In this document: positions 1-7,521 of the stretch, piece by piece
Layout of the letters: the number at the start of each line of letters is the position of its first letter
How positions within the stretch are numbered: the first letter of the stretch is position 1
Assembly (NCBI GenBank): GCA_017516345.1
Contig: JAFXDC010000002.1
Coordinates: forward strand, 1 to 60,113
Direction of reading: 5' to 3'
Source of the DNA: Clostridia bacterium
Lineage (GTDB): Bacteria; Bacillota; Clostridia; Christensenellales; QALW01
DNA length: 60,113 nt
Notes under the pieces: generated by a model
What the model saw: only the letters and a program-made list of their open reading frames with translations
What the model was told of the DNA's origin: nothing
Database searches by the model: none
Program-made: the position numbers and the translations under genes

Positions 1-11
1 AAAAGCATATA

Positions 12-217
12 GTGAAATGTTTTGCTTTTGCAAAACGTGAAATAATGTGCTAACGCACATTGTGAAATATCTCGCCTGCTCGATGTGAAATGAAATTTGC
101 CCACGTCCGCGCAAGCGGACATTTCACATTTGCGTCAGCAAATATTTCACCGTGAAGCGATTTCACTTGCCCGTAAGGGCAAATTTCGTTGCGTACCTGC
201 TCTACGGCAGGTACGCA
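12..217. repeat. Mirrored hairpin array, GTGAAAT/ATTTCAC type
   Basis: Four copies of GTGAAAT (12-18, 37-43, 62-68, 85-91) are followed by three exact ATTTCAC copies (121-127, 144-150, 160-166) and a decayed fourth (183-189, ATTTCGT). Between them sit short perfect hairpins: 19-25/30-36, 44-50/55-61, 105-110/115-120, 128-133/138-143 and 167-172/177-182, each with a 4-nt loop (TTTT, TAAC, GCAA, GTCA, GTAA). An 11-bp stem, 190-200/207-217, closes the right side next to the spoVT 3' end. The heptamers on the two sides are reverse complements, so the whole array can fold as one long stem with side hairpins. The left end may be cut by the window edge. Function is unknown. Confidence 0.85.
190..217 (-). 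terminator. Strong 11-bp hairpin beyond spoVT stop
   Basis: Arms 190-200 and 207-217 pair perfectly around a 6-nt loop. The hairpin lies 16 bases beyond the spoVT stop codon. No T-run follows on the minus strand, so it may be a hairpin of the repeat array or a transcript-end stabiliser, not a classical terminator. Confidence 0.4.
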
Positions 218-232
218 TGACCGTCCTTTTTT

Positions 233-718
233 CTATTCGGTTTTTACAGTCAGTAATTTCGTGCCAAGCTCTGCAGCCTTTTTTATTCCGTCGGTCAGGT
301 TGTCGCCATTTATCAACAAGCCCCCCACAAGATCGGAGGATGAGATTATGGGTATAACGTAATGCGGAATATCATCCTTGGTAAAGCTTACGGCGCGCCG
401 CTCGCTCAGCATGGAGCGTATCTCCTCATCAATTGCAGTATCCTTGACCGAGGACAGCTTGCCGCATGCGGCAACTATGCTTTCACCGTCGAAAATATAA
501 CCCGATACGCCGTATACTCCGTAAAATGCATCCAAAAAATCCTGCGCCACTTGCGCCAGCCTGCTTATGGCTGAATACTTCTTCAGCATTATTCCGTCCT
601 TGTCGGTAAATATCTCAAGCGGATCACCCTCTCTTATCCTCATCGTTCTTCTAATCTCTTTCGGAATAACCACACGGCCAAGGTCGTCGATCCTTCTCAC
701 AATTCCCGTTGCTTTCAT
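233..718 (-). CDS. spoVT: Stage V sporulation protein T (AbrB-family forespore regulator)
   Basis: The 161-aa protein has an N-terminal AbrB/SpoVT swapped-hairpin DNA-binding domain (about residues 1-50, with the hallmark DDLGRVVIPKEIRR) and a C-terminal GAF-like domain (about 55-161). It is close to the length of Bacillus SpoVT. In the family it modulates late forespore genes under sigma-G and affects germination and coat assembly. The start is set by AAGGAG at 728-733, nine bases before ATG. A sigma-G-like promoter and a 14-bp dyad precede it. Its first ten codons and whole leader are copied at 3586-3683 and, less exactly, at 7655-7694, so this locus seems to be a site where accessory DNA accumulates. 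Confidence 0.95.
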   Translation of the reverse strand: MKATGIVRRIDDLGRVVIPKEIRRTMRIREGDPLEIFTDKDGIMLKKYSAISRLAQVAQDFLDAFYGVYGVSGYIFDGESIVAACGKLSSVKDTAIDEEIRSMLSERRAVSFTKDDIPHYVIPIISSSDLVGGLLINGDNLTDGIKKAAELGTKLLTVKTE

Positions 719-727
719 ATATAAAAA

Positions 728-774
728 CTCCTTGTTTTACAAATTTGTACTGTTAGTATCTGTAAAACAAGGAG
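728..774 (-). promoter_or_regulatory. 14-bp dyad covering promoter and spoVT ribosome binding site
   Basis: The arms 728-741 and 761-774 are perfect inverted repeats. The gene-proximal arm contains the AAGGAG ribosome binding site, and the distal arm contains its complement CTCCTT. The distal arm lies between the -35 and -10 of the sigma-G-like promoter, so it would be in read-through RNA but not in RNA from the gene's own promoter. It could instead be a DNA operator. The exact copy at 3586-3683 keeps the same dyad. Confidence 0.6.
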
Positions 775-782
775 ATTTATAC
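754..782 (-). promoter_or_regulatory. Sigma-G-like promoter of spoVT
   Basis: On the minus strand GTATA (782-778) is followed after 17 bases by GATACTA (760-754). This fits the sigma-G pattern GHATR-N17/18-CATNHTA apart from one base. Bacillus spoVT is known to be sigma-G dependent. The start point would fall near 747. The same sequence is present in the copy at 3653-3681. Confidence 0.55.
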
Positions 783-798
783 TTCATAAAGCCGTCTT

Positions 799-1551
799 TT
801 ATTGATTGCGGTAGACTGATGGAGTCGTACCCTCTATTTCTGAAAATTTGCGGTTAAAAACACGCAACGAAAGAAAGCCACATTCCAAGGCAATTTCAGT
901 AATTGTTTTTCCGGTAGTTTTCAAAAGCTTTTTACTTTCTTGTATGCGCAAATAGTTTACATACTGATTGTACGTTATCCCTATGCTTTTCTTGAAAAGT
1001 TTGGAAATATATGCATAATCAAAACCCACAGATGCTGACGCATCATAAAGCAGACATTTTTGCTTATAGTTTTCATTTACATACAGTAGTACTGATACAA
1101 CTTTATCTTGTGAAAACAAATTCTTTTTTTCTGCGTATGTTCTTTCCTTATCAAATTCTCCGCAAATCTCATAAGCAGCTGAACGATAAAGAAACGGATT
1201 ATCAACAGTTTTTTGTGACCATGCAAACTCAAACAAGTTATCTGTTGGAATAAAATTTCCGCTTCCATAATAATCCGGAACAAGATCCGGAGAAAAAATA
1301 CATATATTGTGTGCACTGTTTTCAATTGCTCTATAGGAATGATATTGAAACGGAAAGATCAATACTGCCTGACCCGACTTCAGAATATATGTCCGTTTGT
1401 CAATCACAACCTCAGAAGTACCTCTGGTTTGCATGTATAATTCAAATGAGCGATGAATATGGGACATGAAAGAAAAATTTTGTCCGCTGAAAATTCTGAA
1501 TTCCTCCTCATTAAATGAGTGTTCTTTTTCAAAAAACATAATATCATACAC
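799..1551 (-). CDS. AraC-family transcriptional regulator
   Basis: The 250-aa protein has an N-terminal cupin-like sensing half (histidines near residue 31, in SHIHRSFEL) and a C-terminal double helix-turn-helix of the AraC/XylS type (about 150-250, with ITEIALECGF and the final SVYRNQ). Such proteins usually activate adjacent sugar-catabolism genes on binding a ligand. It is divergent from the ThuA-like and Gfo/Idh genes, which are its likely targets. AGGTG lies only three bases before the first ATG, so the ATG at codon 5 (1539) is an equally good start. It is the first gene of module 1, between repeat copies A and B. Confidence 0.88.
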   Translation of the reverse strand: MYDIMFFEKEHSFNEEEFRIFSGQNFSFMSHIHRSFELYMQTRGTSEVVIDKRTYILKSGQAVLIFPFQYHSYRAIENSAHNICIFSPDLVPDYYGSGNFIPTDNLFEFAWSQKTVDNPFLYRSAAYEICGEFDKERTYAEKKNLFSQDKVVSVLLYVNENYKQKCLLYDASASVGFDYAYISKLFKKSIGITYNQYVNYLRIQESKKLLKTTGKTITEIALECGFLSLRVFNRKFSEIEGTTPSVYRNQ

Positions 1552-1575
1552 CTATTAAGACTAATTTTGTCTTAT

Positions 1576-1604
1576 ATTGTACCACAAAAGGCATAGAACA
1601 TCAA
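1576..1604 (-). promoter_or_regulatory. Likely vegetative promoter for the AraC gene
   Basis: On the minus strand TTGATG (1604-1599) is followed after 17 bases by TACAAT (1581-1576), a sigma-A-like arrangement. A short palindrome (AAGAC/GTCTT, 1557-1573) lies between it and the gene and could be an operator. Confidence 0.5.
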
Positions 1605-1653
1605 CGTAAAATTTTATATAATCAAAACATCAAAAAACGAAAGGAGTATTCCT

Positions 1654-2310
1654 ATGAATAAAACAAAAAAAGCACTTATTGTATACGGTGGCTGGGAAGG
1701 TCATGATCCCTGTGGCGTTGCGAACGTATTTGCAGAAATCCTCGAAAAGGAAAATTTTGCGGTAACAAAATCGGATTCCCTTGATGCTTTTCTGACCGAT
1801 TTAACAAAGTATGACCTCATTGTACCTATTTGGACAATGGGTGCTTTGACATCAGAACAAGAAAACAACGTGTGTGCGGCAATTGCAGCAGGTACGGGCA
1901 TTGCTGGTTGCCACGGCGGAATGTGCGATGCTTTCAGAAACAACACAAATTGGCAATTTATGACCGGTGCCCAGTGGGTCGCACATCCGGGAAATGGAGA
2001 TGTAACCTACGAAGTCAATATCAATAAAGCTTCTTCCAGTTCTCTTGTAGAAGGCATTGATGATTTTACGGTCACAAGTGAGCAATATTATATTCACATT
2101 GATCCTGCTGTTGATGTTCTTGCAACCACCACTTTTACCTATCTTGGTAATCACACTGTCAACGGCAAAATCACTGTTCCCGTAGCATTTACAAAACGTT
2201 GGGGACAGGGGAAAGTATATTATAACAGTTTGGGACACAACCGACATATTTTTGACATTCCTCAGGTTAGAGAAATGATGCGTCGCGGTTTCCTATACGC
2301 AGCAAGATGA
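1654..2310 (+). CDS. ThuA-like domain protein
   Basis: The 218-aa protein is a stand-alone ThuA-like domain with a class I glutamine-amidotransferase-like fold. Marks are the N-terminal strand ALIVYGGWEGHDP, the central GIAGCHGGMCDAFR and the C-terminal GQGKVYYNSLGH. Family members occur in trehalose and other sugar-utilisation operons, and their biochemical role is poorly defined. Start ATG follows GAAAGGAG. The stop overlaps an in-frame upstream ATG of the next gene, and the two are surely cotranscribed. With the downstream Gfo/Idh dehydrogenase it probably takes part in oxidation or isomerisation of a sugar or polyol. Substrate unknown. Confidence 0.85.
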   Translation: MNKTKKALIVYGGWEGHDPCGVANVFAEILEKENFAVTKSDSLDAFLTDLTKYDLIVPIWTMGALTSEQENNVCAAIAAGTGIAGCHGGMCDAFRNNTNWQFMTGAQWVAHPGNGDVTYEVNINKASSSSLVEGIDDFTVTSEQYYIHIDPAVDVLATTTFTYLGNHTVNGKITVPVAFTKRWGQGKVYYNSLGHNRHIFDIPQVREMMRRGFLYAAR

Positions 2311-2327
2311 AATGGGGGCGTAATGTT

Positions 2328-3431
2328 ATGAAAATAGGAATTGTGGGTTGCGGAAACATAAGCGATATCTATCTGAAGAATCTCACAACGGTGTTCGAAA
2401 ACACAGCGGTTTATGCCGTGTGCGATCTGGATGCCACGAAGGCAAACGCACAGGCGCAAAAGTATCAGATAGAAAAAGTTTTGCCTTTGGATGAAATGCT
2501 TGCAGACCCGGAAATTGACATTGTACTGAATATCACAACCCCTAAAACGCATTACGATATTTGTAAAAAGGCGTTGCTTGCGGGCAAACACGTATATGTT
2601 GAAAAACCTCTCTCTATTTCTTACTGTGAGGGCAAAGAATTGTTATCCATTGCAAAAGAAAAAGGTCTGTATATCGGCGGTGCGCCCGATACGTTTTTGG
2701 GTGCAGGCCTTCAGACTGCAATAAAACTGATAAAAGAGGGCGCAATTGGCAAGCCGGTAGGTGGTGCGGCATATATGATGTGTTCCGGTCATGAAAGCTG
2801 GCATCCTTCTCCTGAATTTTACTATGATATCGGCGGTGGTCCTCTGTTTGATATGGGGCCCTATTATATCACGGCTTTGGTGCGGTTGTTGGGTCCTGTA
2901 AAAAGCGTATACGCTGTGGGAACAAAGGCGTTTGCGGAAAGAACAATCACAAGCAAACCTAAATTCGGACAAAAAATCCCCGTTAAGGTCGATACGCACA
3001 ATGTGGGTATCCTTTCCTTTGAAAATGGCGCAGTTGTTACTCTGGTAACAAGCTTTGATGTTGTAGTACACACCATGCCAAATATTCAAATCTATGGCAC
3101 AGAGGGAAGTGTGAAAGTCCCTGATCCTAATACGTTTGGCGGCTCTGTTCAACTGGCTACACGGCAAGAACGACAATTCACCGACGTACCGCTTGTCAGC
3201 AAGTACAGTGAAAATTCGCGCGGAATCGGCATTTCCGAAATGGTTCTTGCCATTAACGAAAACCGAACAAACAATGCCTCGGGAGAACTTGCACTGCACG
3301 TACTTGAAATTATGGAAGCATTTTTAAAAAGTTCAAAAAGTGGAGCACCTGTTATTATTGAGAGCGCTCCGTCAGCCGAAATCGCATTGGATTGGGATGC
3401 TGAGATTGGCAAATTAAAAACGAAGAACTGA
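2328..3431 (+). CDS. Gfo/Idh/MocA family oxidoreductase
   Basis: The 367-aa protein starts with a Rossmann fold (IGIVGCGNISDIY, NAD(P)-binding). It has the family signature EKPLS at about residue 92 and a C-terminal alpha/beta substrate domain. These enzymes oxidise sugars, inositols or their derivatives. I chose ATG 2328 because the Rossmann strand begins there and GGGGG sits eight bases upstream; an in-frame ATG at 2307 overlaps the previous stop. It follows the ThuA-like gene with no gap. A pairing of ThuA-like and Gfo/Idh genes is common in sugar modules. It ends at a strong terminator that is also the start of repeat copy B. Confidence 0.9.
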   Translation: MKIGIVGCGNISDIYLKNLTTVFENTAVYAVCDLDATKANAQAQKYQIEKVLPLDEMLADPEIDIVLNITTPKTHYDICKKALLAGKHVYVEKPLSISYCEGKELLSIAKEKGLYIGGAPDTFLGAGLQTAIKLIKEGAIGKPVGGAAYMMCSGHESWHPSPEFYYDIGGGPLFDMGPYYITALVRLLGPVKSVYAVGTKAFAERTITSKPKFGQKIPVKVDTHNVGILSFENGAVVTLVTSFDVVVHTMPNIQIYGTEGSVKVPDPNTFGGSVQLATRQERQFTDVPLVSKYSENSRGIGISEMVLAINENRTNNASGELALHVLEIMEAFLKSSKSGAPVIIESAPSAEIALDWDAEIGKLKTKN

Positions 3432-3437
3432 TTTAAA

Positions 3438-3465
3438 AAGCGAGGGGAAATTCCCCTCGCTTTTG
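3438..3465 (+). terminator. Terminator after the Gfo/Idh gene
   Basis: A 21-base hairpin, GCGAGGGGAA paired with TTCCCCTCGC, is followed by TTTTGCT. A weaker version, partly coding for the last residues of the AraC gene, is found at 7512-7532, where it opens repeat copy C. Confidence 0.75.
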
Positions 3466-3683
3466 CTATGTATAAAAACCGCCCAAAAACCCGATTTTGA
3501 CACCCTTGCGTTCAATAGGGCATACTAGTGAAAATCCCAGTGTTTATGCGTGTTTAAGGCGGTTTGCGCTATTATAACACAAGCCTCGATCCTTCTCACA
3601 ATTCCCGTTGCTTTCATATATAAAAACTCCTTGTTTTACAAATTTGTACTGTTAGTATCTGTAAAACAAGGAGATTTATACTT
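3440..3683. repeat. Module-flanking repeat, copy B
   Basis: Bases 3440-3626 match 7513-7694 at roughly nine positions in ten, and 3586-3683 match the spoVT leader (687-784) exactly. The unit contains, left to right, a terminator hairpin, a block of about 120 bases bounded by the inverted repeat AAACCGCC/GGCGGTTT, and an antisense piece of the spoVT 5' end with its leader. It divides module 1 from module 2. Confidence 0.92.
3528..3617 (-). pseudogene. Truncated spoVT start fused to a 29-codon reading frame
   Basis: From ATG at 3617 (minus strand) the first ten codons are those of spoVT, with its ribosome binding site, dyad and promoter intact. The frame then continues into the repeat and stops at TAG after 29 codons. 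The copy in repeat C has the same length and stop. It is either a decayed integration remnant or a small forespore-expressed peptide; the former is more likely. Confidence 0.55.
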
Positions 3684-3687
3684 GTAA

Positions 3688-4500
3688 TCACTCGAAGATT
3701 TCTTTAAGCGATTTCATTTTTTCGGAATCGGGTATTTCAAATAAATGCGGTGTTTTTCCAAGAGCTTGGCTTTTGCTTTCGCCCATAGGATGATATGGCA
3801 ACAGCTCAATTTTTTCAGGAGTTCCGCACTCATCTAAAAATTCTTTTATTTTCCTCATTTCGTCAATGTTGTCATTAACGGATGGAATAATCGGAATGCG
3901 AACCCAAATTTTAACGCCCACAGAAAAAAGTTTTTTCAAATTCTCTAAAATCAGTTTGTTGCTCACACCTGTATACTTCTGGTGCTTTTCGGGGTTAAAA
4001 AGCTTAATGTCGTAAAGGAATAAATCGGTATACGGCATTACTTTTTCAAAATTCCCAAACGGCACGTAACCTGCGGTGTCGACGACAGTATGTATGCCTT
4101 TTTCTTTGCACATTTTGAGTACTTCTGCCAATGGCTCAATTTGCGTCATACACTCGCCACCCGAAAAAGTAACACCGCCTTTTTTGCCGTAAAAAGCAAC
4201 GTCTTTTTGGATTTGGTCGTATAATTCCCGTGCGGTGCACTCACGACCTGCAACCTCTCTTGCGCCTGTCGGACAGTTTTTGGCACACGCACCGCAAACG
4301 ATACAAGTTTCTTTATCACAAGCCTTGCAAATTCCACACCCAATACACTTTTCCTTATAAAACAAAAGTTCTTTTTGATAGCTTTGCGTTTCGGGATTGT
4401 GACACCACTTGCAACGAAGTGGACAACCTTTGAAAAACACAGTTGTTCTGACACCGGGACCGTCGTGCATACAAAAACGTTGAATATCGCTGATAATCAT
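3688..4500 (-). CDS. Glycyl radical enzyme activating protein (radical SAM)
   Basis: The 270-aa protein carries the radical SAM cluster motif CX3CX2C (CPLRCKWC, about residues 27-34). A ferredoxin-like insert follows with two further Cys sets (CIGCGICKAC and CIVCGACAKNC), which is typical of activases of catabolic glycyl radical enzymes but absent from the classical PFL activase. It also has the GGE-type motif SGGECM. It uses S-adenosylmethionine to place a glycyl radical on the enzyme encoded just upstream. Its ATG overlaps the stop of that gene (TGATG), so the two are translationally coupled. It ends four bases before repeat copy B. Confidence 0.95.
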   Translation of the reverse strand: MIISDIQRFCMHDGPGVRTTVFFKGCPLRCKWCHNPETQSYQKELLFYKEKCIGCGICKACDKETCIVCGACAKNCPTGAREVAGRECTARELYDQIQKDVAFYGKKGGVTFSGGECMTQIEPLAEVLKMCKEKGIHTVVDTAGYVPFGNFEKVMPYTDLFLYDIKLFNPEKHQKYTGVSNKLILENLKKLFSVGVKIWVRIPIIPSVNDNIDEMRKIKEFLDECGTPEKIELLPYHPMGESKSQALGKTPHLFEIPDSEKMKSLKEIFE

Positions 4501-6632
4501 CAAAGATCACTTCCTGTCTGCGCGATGATCATATTCTGCCATTCCCGATTCAACGTAACAAAACGAGCATTCCAGCCGGACACACGCACCGATAGATTCT
4601 GGTATTCTTCCGGATGCTTCTGTGCTTTTTTCAGCAGCCCTGTATCGGCAATATCAAGCTGCATAAAATGCCCGCCAAGTGTAACAAACCCCTTAATCAA
4701 AGAACTTATCGCCTCAACGCCGTTTTCACCATTGACAGAAGACGGTAACAATTTAATATCAAGTGCCGCACCCGATACGGTGCGCTTCAAATCCGCCTTG
4801 CAATACGATTTGATAATAGCGGTTGCCCCTTCTTTATCGGTGCCGGGAGTTGGCGAGAAATTTCCTGCTAACACGTTGTGTGCTTTCTTGCCGTAGGGGG
4901 TTGCCATGCGCAGCTCGGACCAATCTAATTGTCTGCCAAAGGTGCTAATCCCTGCGGGGGTTTTATATCCGCTTTCCAAATTATCGCAAATATCGGAAAA
5001 ATCGCTTATGATGTTTTTTGCAATAATATCTACTTCGTCATTATCGTTCCCAAAATAAGAATACTTATTAAGAGCATATTGCCGAAGTGTTTCGTTATCT
5101 TCCCAGTTGTTCTTCAATAATCGCATCATTTCGGCAAATGACACCTTTCGCTCATCAAAAACCAGTTTCTTTATGGCATACAGACTGTTAACGACATCGG
5201 GCAAACCGCCTATATGCGGTGAAGCAACATTATACACAGGACCGCCCTCAAGATACGAATGTCCCTTTTCAATACAGCCTTGCTCAAAAAGAGAAACTAC
5301 CGTACAAGGCATATCCGGCGCCCACTTCCATTCTTTCGTAGGTACTGCGGTATATATAAATCTACTCGCGTTTCTTGTGGCGATTATTTCTTCTACCTCG
5401 GATCGCAAATCATTAACAAAGGCATCGTACAAAGATTCAAAATCCGCAAAGCAAACTTTTGTGCCGTAGTTATCAAAGGTTCTTTGCTGCAAAATTTGCA
5501 AACTATCGAAAGGAATATACGTAAAAAACGTTTTACCCGGAATTTGTATTTCCCAGCAACCATCATTGGCGAATTTTCTTGCCTCTTTCAGTTCATAGCC
5601 GTAATCAGTAAGCGAGTCAATTATCAAATCCTCGTTATATACAGCAACAACACCGCCACCGTAGCGTATAACTTCGGCAATGCGTTTAAGCAGTTTCTTG
5701 TCGGTGTTTTTATTGATACGAACGGTAGTAGGGAAGTCACTGATACCCAATTCTTCCAATATATCCAAAACAAGATAAGTAACAGTATTGGTTACTTCTT
5801 TTCCATTTTCGTCCACACCGGCAAGCAAAATGTTTTGATAATGCTGCGCATCTCCGCTTCCATAATTGCCTCCCTTTACCCATTCGCAACCCTTTATAAA
5901 AAAGTGCGCCAGTATTTCTCTTGCCTCGTCAAGCGTCAGCATACCGTCAGCAAGATCTTTTTCCAAATAATCGCCCAAAAGCCAATCAATTCTGCCGATT
6001 CCCGGCCAGTTTCCGCAAAGACGCACAAACGCAAATGTAAACCAAATACTTTGTACTGCCTCGTAAAAATTCTTTGCAGGCTCAAAAGGAACATTTTTCA
6101 GATTCTCGTAATTTGCACGGTATTCAGGCTTGTTTTTTAATTGCTCCAAATATCTTTCGTGCCACATTTTCATACACTGAAGACAATGTATACAGCTTTG
6201 AATAAAGGGTTCTTTTTCGGTTCCCTTGTATTTTTTTAATGCATCTTCTGCTTGCTTTTGAATATGATTTACACCTTTTTTAATAACGGTCTCAAAGTCG
6301 ATGGTCAAATGACTGATCGAACTTGAAAATACAGGTTTTCCTCCAAAGTCAGCAGGAATATTATGGGATATTGCCATACCCAAAGTCGCAGAACCACTTA
6401 TCTTTTCTCCGTCACAAATACGGATGGGCGCAGTTTTTGAAATGCGTTCGATAACAGCATCGTATTTTTGAAGTGGAGATAAATTTTGGAACCCTTTATA
6501 ATCGTCCATCGAAACAGCAGGCGTACTCCACGTTTCCAAGCCGTATTTGTGATTTAAAGAGTCAAAAGCAAATTTTCTTGTTTCTTCACATAGCCTTATC
6601 GGTCTTTTACCGTTCACTGCAAAAAAATCCAT
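4500..6632 (-). CDS. Glycyl radical enzyme of unknown substrate (PFL-like family)
   Basis: The 710-aa protein is a PFL/dehydratase-type glycyl radical enzyme. The catalytic Cys-Glu pair is GCWE at about residues 358-361, followed by IQIPGKT. A second conserved block, GCIEKG...EGGPVYN, lies near residue 452. The C-terminal glycyl loop is RVSGWNARF, with the radical glycine near residue 686. The Glu after Cys points to the dehydratase/lyase branch, not true pyruvate formate-lyase, which has Cys-Cys. At 710 aa it is shorter than choline lyase, diol dehydratase or hydroxyproline dehydratase (about 790-850). The Trp in GCWE is not one I can match to a characterised enzyme. An AraC regulator is divergent and probably controls it. 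Confidence 0.92.
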   Translation of the reverse strand: MDFFAVNGKRPIRLCEETRKFAFDSLNHKYGLETWSTPAVSMDDYKGFQNLSPLQKYDAVIERISKTAPIRICDGEKISGSATLGMAISHNIPADFGGKPVFSSSISHLTIDFETVIKKGVNHIQKQAEDALKKYKGTEKEPFIQSCIHCLQCMKMWHERYLEQLKNKPEYRANYENLKNVPFEPAKNFYEAVQSIWFTFAFVRLCGNWPGIGRIDWLLGDYLEKDLADGMLTLDEAREILAHFFIKGCEWVKGGNYGSGDAQHYQNILLAGVDENGKEVTNTVTYLVLDILEELGISDFPTTVRINKNTDKKLLKRIAEVIRYGGGVVAVYNEDLIIDSLTDYGYELKEARKFANDGCWEIQIPGKTFFTYIPFDSLQILQQRTFDNYGTKVCFADFESLYDAFVNDLRSEVEEIIATRNASRFIYTAVPTKEWKWAPDMPCTVVSLFEQGCIEKGHSYLEGGPVYNVASPHIGGLPDVVNSLYAIKKLVFDERKVSFAEMMRLLKNNWEDNETLRQYALNKYSYFGNDNDEVDIIAKNIISDFSDICDNLESGYKTPAGISTFGRQLDWSELRMATPYGKKAHNVLAGNFSPTPGTDKEGATAIIKSYCKADLKRTVSGAALDIKLLPSSVNGENGVEAISSLIKGFVTLGGHFMQLDIADTGLLKKAQKHPEEYQNLSVRVSGWNARFVTLNREWQNMIIAQTGSDL

Positions 6633-6680
6633 AATCCCTCACCTCACAACCATTATAGCAAATAAAACTATTAAAATCTA

Positions 6681-6709
6681 TTGAAAATACTACTTATTTT
6701 TAGTACAAT
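6681..6709 (+). promoter_or_regulatory. Sigma-A promoter of the AraC gene
   Basis: TTGAAA (6681-6686), 17 bases, then TACAAT (6704-6709). On the opposite strand an extended -10, TGCTATAAT, near 6654-6662 would serve the glycyl radical enzyme, so regulator and enzyme are transcribed from one 94-base divergent region. Confidence 0.6.
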
Positions 6710-6726
6710 ACTATTGAGGTGGGAAT

Positions 6727-7521
6727 ATGCAAATTGAAAAGATTGTTATTGAATATGTAAAAAAGAACGGGTTTACCTCTACTTTGTGCGATGGTGTTTG
6801 TCACACAAAAGTATTGCCGTATTTGTCGGTGGTACAGGCAGTGGAAGGTTCTTATGATATACAACTTGACAATGGCAGAACTTATAATACCGGAAGCGGT
6901 GGCTTTTTTATAGCGCCGTCAAATGTACAGCAACGAATTGTCCATAACACAGACCCTGCAAGTAAAAAAATGATTTGTCGTTGGATTTTTATAAAAATCA
7001 AAATCAACGATGTTTACAGCTTTGATGAAAAATTTAGTTTTCCAACTATTTTGCCCCAAAATATAAAGTCGGATATGAATGCGGTTTTTGACAGATTGTT
7101 TTGTGCCGATAACACGTTTGACGAATATATTTGTTATTACGAAATAATTAAACTGCTTTCTTTGGTCGCAAACGAAAAAGAGGAAATTTTACCTGCGTAT
7201 ATGGAGCAAGCATTATGTTATATAAAAGATAACTACAGTAAAAAAATATCAATTGAAGATATTGCAAAGCAAGCGCATCTTTCTTCCTCACATTTGTTTG
7301 CGGTTTTTAAGAAACAAATGGGTGTTTCCCCCATTTCATTTCTCAATAGTTATCGAATGTCTATAGCAGCAGAGCTGCTGCAAGGAACGGCAAAGTACAT
7401 TAACCAAATAGCATCAGAGGTAGGCATCGACGACTCAATATATTTTAACAAGATGTTCAAAAAGCATTATCAGATGTCACCAACGGAATACCGTAACTGT
7501 TATATAACAAAAGCGAGGTGA
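6727..7521 (+). CDS. AraC-family transcriptional regulator
   Basis: The 264-aa protein has an N-terminal cupin-type ligand domain and a C-terminal AraC double helix-turn-helix (about 165-262, with ISIEDIAKQAHLSSSHLFAVFKK and the closing MSPTEYRN). It starts at ATG after GAGGTGGG. It is divergent from the glycyl radical enzyme, so it probably activates that operon in response to the substrate or a product. Its last codons lie inside repeat copy C: the end KAR-stop is encoded by the left arm of the repeat's hairpin. Confidence 0.9.
   Translation: MQIEKIVIEYVKKNGFTSTLCDGVCHTKVLPYLSVVQAVEGSYDIQLDNGRTYNTGSGGFFIAPSNVQQRIVHNTDPASKKMICRWIFIKIKINDVYSFDEKFSFPTILPQNIKSDMNAVFDRLFCADNTFDEYICYYEIIKLLSLVANEKEEILPAYMEQALCYIKDNYSKKISIEDIAKQAHLSSSHLFAVFKKQMGVSPISFLNSYRMSIAAELLQGTAKYINQIASEVGIDDSIYFNKMFKKHYQMSPTEYRNCYITKAR

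Larger units (their letters stand above)
687..784. repeat. spoVT leader repeat, copy A
   Basis: These 98 bases, covering the first ten codons of spoVT, the ribosome binding site, the dyad and the promoter, recur without mismatch at 3586-3683. A third, diverged copy is at 7655-7694 plus 7813-7842. Exact identity suggests a recent duplication or gene conversion. Confidence 0.95.

Noticed and set aside
12-217. CRISPR array
   Set aside because: The repeated unit is only 7 bases, flips orientation halfway, and the parts between are self-complementary, not unique spacers. No cas genes are in the window.
97-357. 86-codon frame at the left edge
   Set aside because: It crosses the hairpin array and the antisense of spoVT and has no ribosome binding site.
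3473-3570. Integron attC site
   Set aside because: It has an outer inverted repeat, but no GTTRRRY/RYYYAAC core pair and no integrase nearby.
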